A DNA stretch of 7,918 nt, taken from assembly GCA_937931765.1 (NCBI GenBank), contig CALHAO010000280.1, positions 1 to 7,918 on the forward strand. Reading direction: 5' to 3'. A program made the position numbers and the translations under genes. The notes under the pieces are model-generated. The model saw nothing but the letters and a program-made list of their open reading frames with translations. It ran no database searches and had not been told where the DNA came from. This document shows positions 6,974 through 7,918 of this stretch, in pieces. Every line of letters begins with the position of its first letter. Within the stretch, counting starts at the first letter, position 1. Origin of the DNA: an uncultured Thiotrichaceae bacterium (GTDB taxonomy: Bacteria > Pseudomonadota > Gammaproteobacteria > Thiotrichales > Thiotrichaceae).

Positions 6974-6989
6974 CACCTATAAACAGGTG
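6974..6989 (-). terminator. Hairpin CACCT-N6-AGGTG, copy 2; possible weak terminator of the dihydroorotase-like gene
   Basis: On the minus strand CACCT and AGGTG form a 5-bp stem around six bases, 38 bases past the stop at 7028, followed by ATTTTACCAATTTT. Stem and T-run are both short, so as a terminator it would be weak. The equal arms and spacing to copy 1 at 6706-6721 leave a protein-binding site open as an alternative. Confidence 0.3.
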
Positions 6990-7027
6990 CTTGCCGAGTG
7001 ATCCCAAAATAGTCAGCGATTTAGCAA

Positions 7028-7918
7028 TTATTGCAAAGGTTCACGATCATATTCCAGCGCTATGCCCGCAGGCCTGATACCCTGAAACCGCCCATCAGAC
7101 CAAACCAACTGACCATTCACAATAGTTGCAGCAATCGTTGAGCGAAATTTATAACCATCGAATGGTGTCCAGCCACACCGGGACAAGCTACTACTGTGCG
7201 TCGCCACACCCCCCTTATTGACATCAACCAATACCAGATCAGCCCAGTAACCCTCACGAATATAACCGCGTTGGTGAATATTAAAAATATCAGCTGGCGC
7301 ATGACTGGTTTTCTGAGCAATCAACTCCATTGGAAAAATACCGTCGTGGTAATTTTCCAATAAGGTCAGCAACGTATATTGCACCATTGGAATTCCGGAC
7401 GGGATTTCAAAATAACTGCGGTTTTGTTTCTGCTCCAAACTATGAGGAGCGTGGCCACTACCAACAACATCAAGATGTCCGTCCAGTACACCCTGTATCA
7501 AGCCAGCTCTGTCTTCAGCAGTCTTAATAGCCGGGTCATATTTAATGAGTGCACCATACGCTGCATAGTCTTCCTCACTAAAATGCAGATGCTGTGGGCA
7601 GACTTCTGCTGTAATCCTTTTTTCAGACAAGGCTGCGTCAGACAGCAACTCTACCTGTGTTGCAGTGGAAACGTGCATCAGGTGCAAGCGGGTTTCATAT
7701 TTTTTTGCCAGCTCCAGCGCCAGCTCAGTAGACGCTATGCATGCCGCTTCGCTACGAATAGTAGGGTGAAATTCAAGCGGAACCCGGTCAGCATAAATAC
7801 TGCGATAGCTTTCTTCATTCTCAAGAATGATCGGCATATCTTCACAATGTGCTGCAACAATCAGTGGAGAATCCCTGAAAACACACTCCACGCTGTCCAT
7901 GTCATCCAACAAACGGGC
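7028..7918 (-). CDS. Dihydroorotase-like amidohydrolase (class I), partial, N-terminus beyond the window
   Basis: The frame is open to the right edge (two codons above the TTG at 7912), giving about 296 residues of a protein normally near 445. Class I dihydroorotases cyclise carbamoyl-aspartate to dihydroorotate in pyrimidine synthesis, in the cytosol. Visible family blocks (numbered from the TTG) are AAHCED with metal-type His22, HVST with His80, TAEVCPQHL, KYDPAIK (124-130), GSGHAPH (151-157), IPSGIPMVQYTLLTLLE, SHAPADIF, RGYIREGYWADLVLVD, GWTPFDG and IVNGQLV. The N-terminal HxH motif and the carboxylated Lys would lie outside the window. Gly153 stands where the family has the catalytic Asp of (S/T)DHAPH, and Asp126 where an Asn of the NP motif is usual. 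It may therefore be a non-catalytic homologue, as known for PyrC' of Pseudomonas, or carry a mutation or sequence error, so no symbol is given. It runs in the same direction as the pilus genes but is too far away to share their operon. Confidence 0.88.
   Translation of the reverse strand, partial: ARLLDDMDSVECVFRDSPLIVAAHCEDMPIILENEESYRSIYADRVPLEFHPTIRSEAACIASTELALELAKKYETRLHLMHVSTATQVELLSDAALSEKRITAEVCPQHLHFSEEDYAAYGALIKYDPAIKTAEDRAGLIQGVLDGHLDVVGSGHAPHSLEQKQNRSYFEIPSGIPMVQYTLLTLLENYHDGIFPMELIAQKTSHAPADIFNIHQRGYIREGYWADLVLVDVNKGGVATHSSSLSRCGWTPFDGYKFRSTIAATIVNGQLVWSDGRFQGIRPAGIALEYDREPLQ

Larger units (their letters stand above)
6507..7027. other. 520-base interval between the dihydroorotase-like gene and pilV
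   Basis: This stretch carries no gene I can assign with confidence. Reading in the minus direction it holds a hairpin after the dihydroorotase-like gene (6974-6989), a possible 63-residue ORF (6696-6887) with a second, similar hairpin at its 3' end (6706-6721), an imperfect inverted repeat around an A8 tract (6583-6614), and the candidate pilus promoter (6538-6567). The part from 6507 to 6700 is AT-rich and looks regulatory, while 6720-6880 is richer in GC and looks more like coding DNA. No fimT or fimU prepilin (no GFTLxE motif) is found in any frame. Confidence 0.6.

Overview
The window looks like a chromosomal segment from a free-living gammaproteobacterium of moderate GC content. That placement is an inference: it rests on the type of minor-pilin cluster and on the form of the dihydroorotase-like gene, and no 16S or other taxonomic marker is present. 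Nearly everything readable lies on the minus strand, so the order of transcription runs from high to low coordinates.

Right edge (7028-7918, minus): the C-terminal two thirds of a class I dihydroorotase (PyrC-like). Two positions that normally form the active site appear substituted, which makes it a candidate for a non-catalytic or altered-function homologue. Between it and the pilus genes is about 520 bases (6507-7027). This stretch holds a possible 63-residue orphan ORF (6696-6887), two small hairpins of the same CACCT-N6-AGGTG design on either side of that ORF, and, just before pilV, an AT-rich promoter-like stretch with an exact TATAAT, a palindrome in the spacer and an eight-base A tract.

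Centre and left (80-6506, minus): a five-gene type IV pilus minor-pilin operon in the order pilV, pilW, pilX, a pilE-like pilin, pilY1. PilV, PilW, PilX and PilE are small prepilins, each with a Gly-terminated leader and one N-terminal hydrophobic helix. PilY1 is a large secreted protein with an N-terminal von Willebrand A domain and a C-terminal PilC/PilY1 beta-propeller with a calcium loop. In the known system these proteins form the complex that primes pilus assembly and sits at the pilus tip, where PilY1 acts in adhesion, surface sensing and calcium-dependent control of retraction. Spacing is tight from pilV to pilX (9-19 bases). It is looser around pilE (105 bases before, 63 after), and the pilX-pilE gap holds a perfect 8-bp inverted repeat.

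Left edge (1-79): a short remnant beyond the pilY1 stop, possibly the tail of a convergent plus-strand gene, with a small hairpin overlapping the pilY1 stop.

I see no mobile element, CRISPR array, tRNA or rRNA. The core of the window is a known system. The less ordinary points are the cysteine-rich insert in the PilY1 VWA domain, the gene order with pilE before pilY1 and no fimT/fimU gene next to pilV, the dihydroorotase substitutions, and the paired hairpins flanking an orphan ORF.
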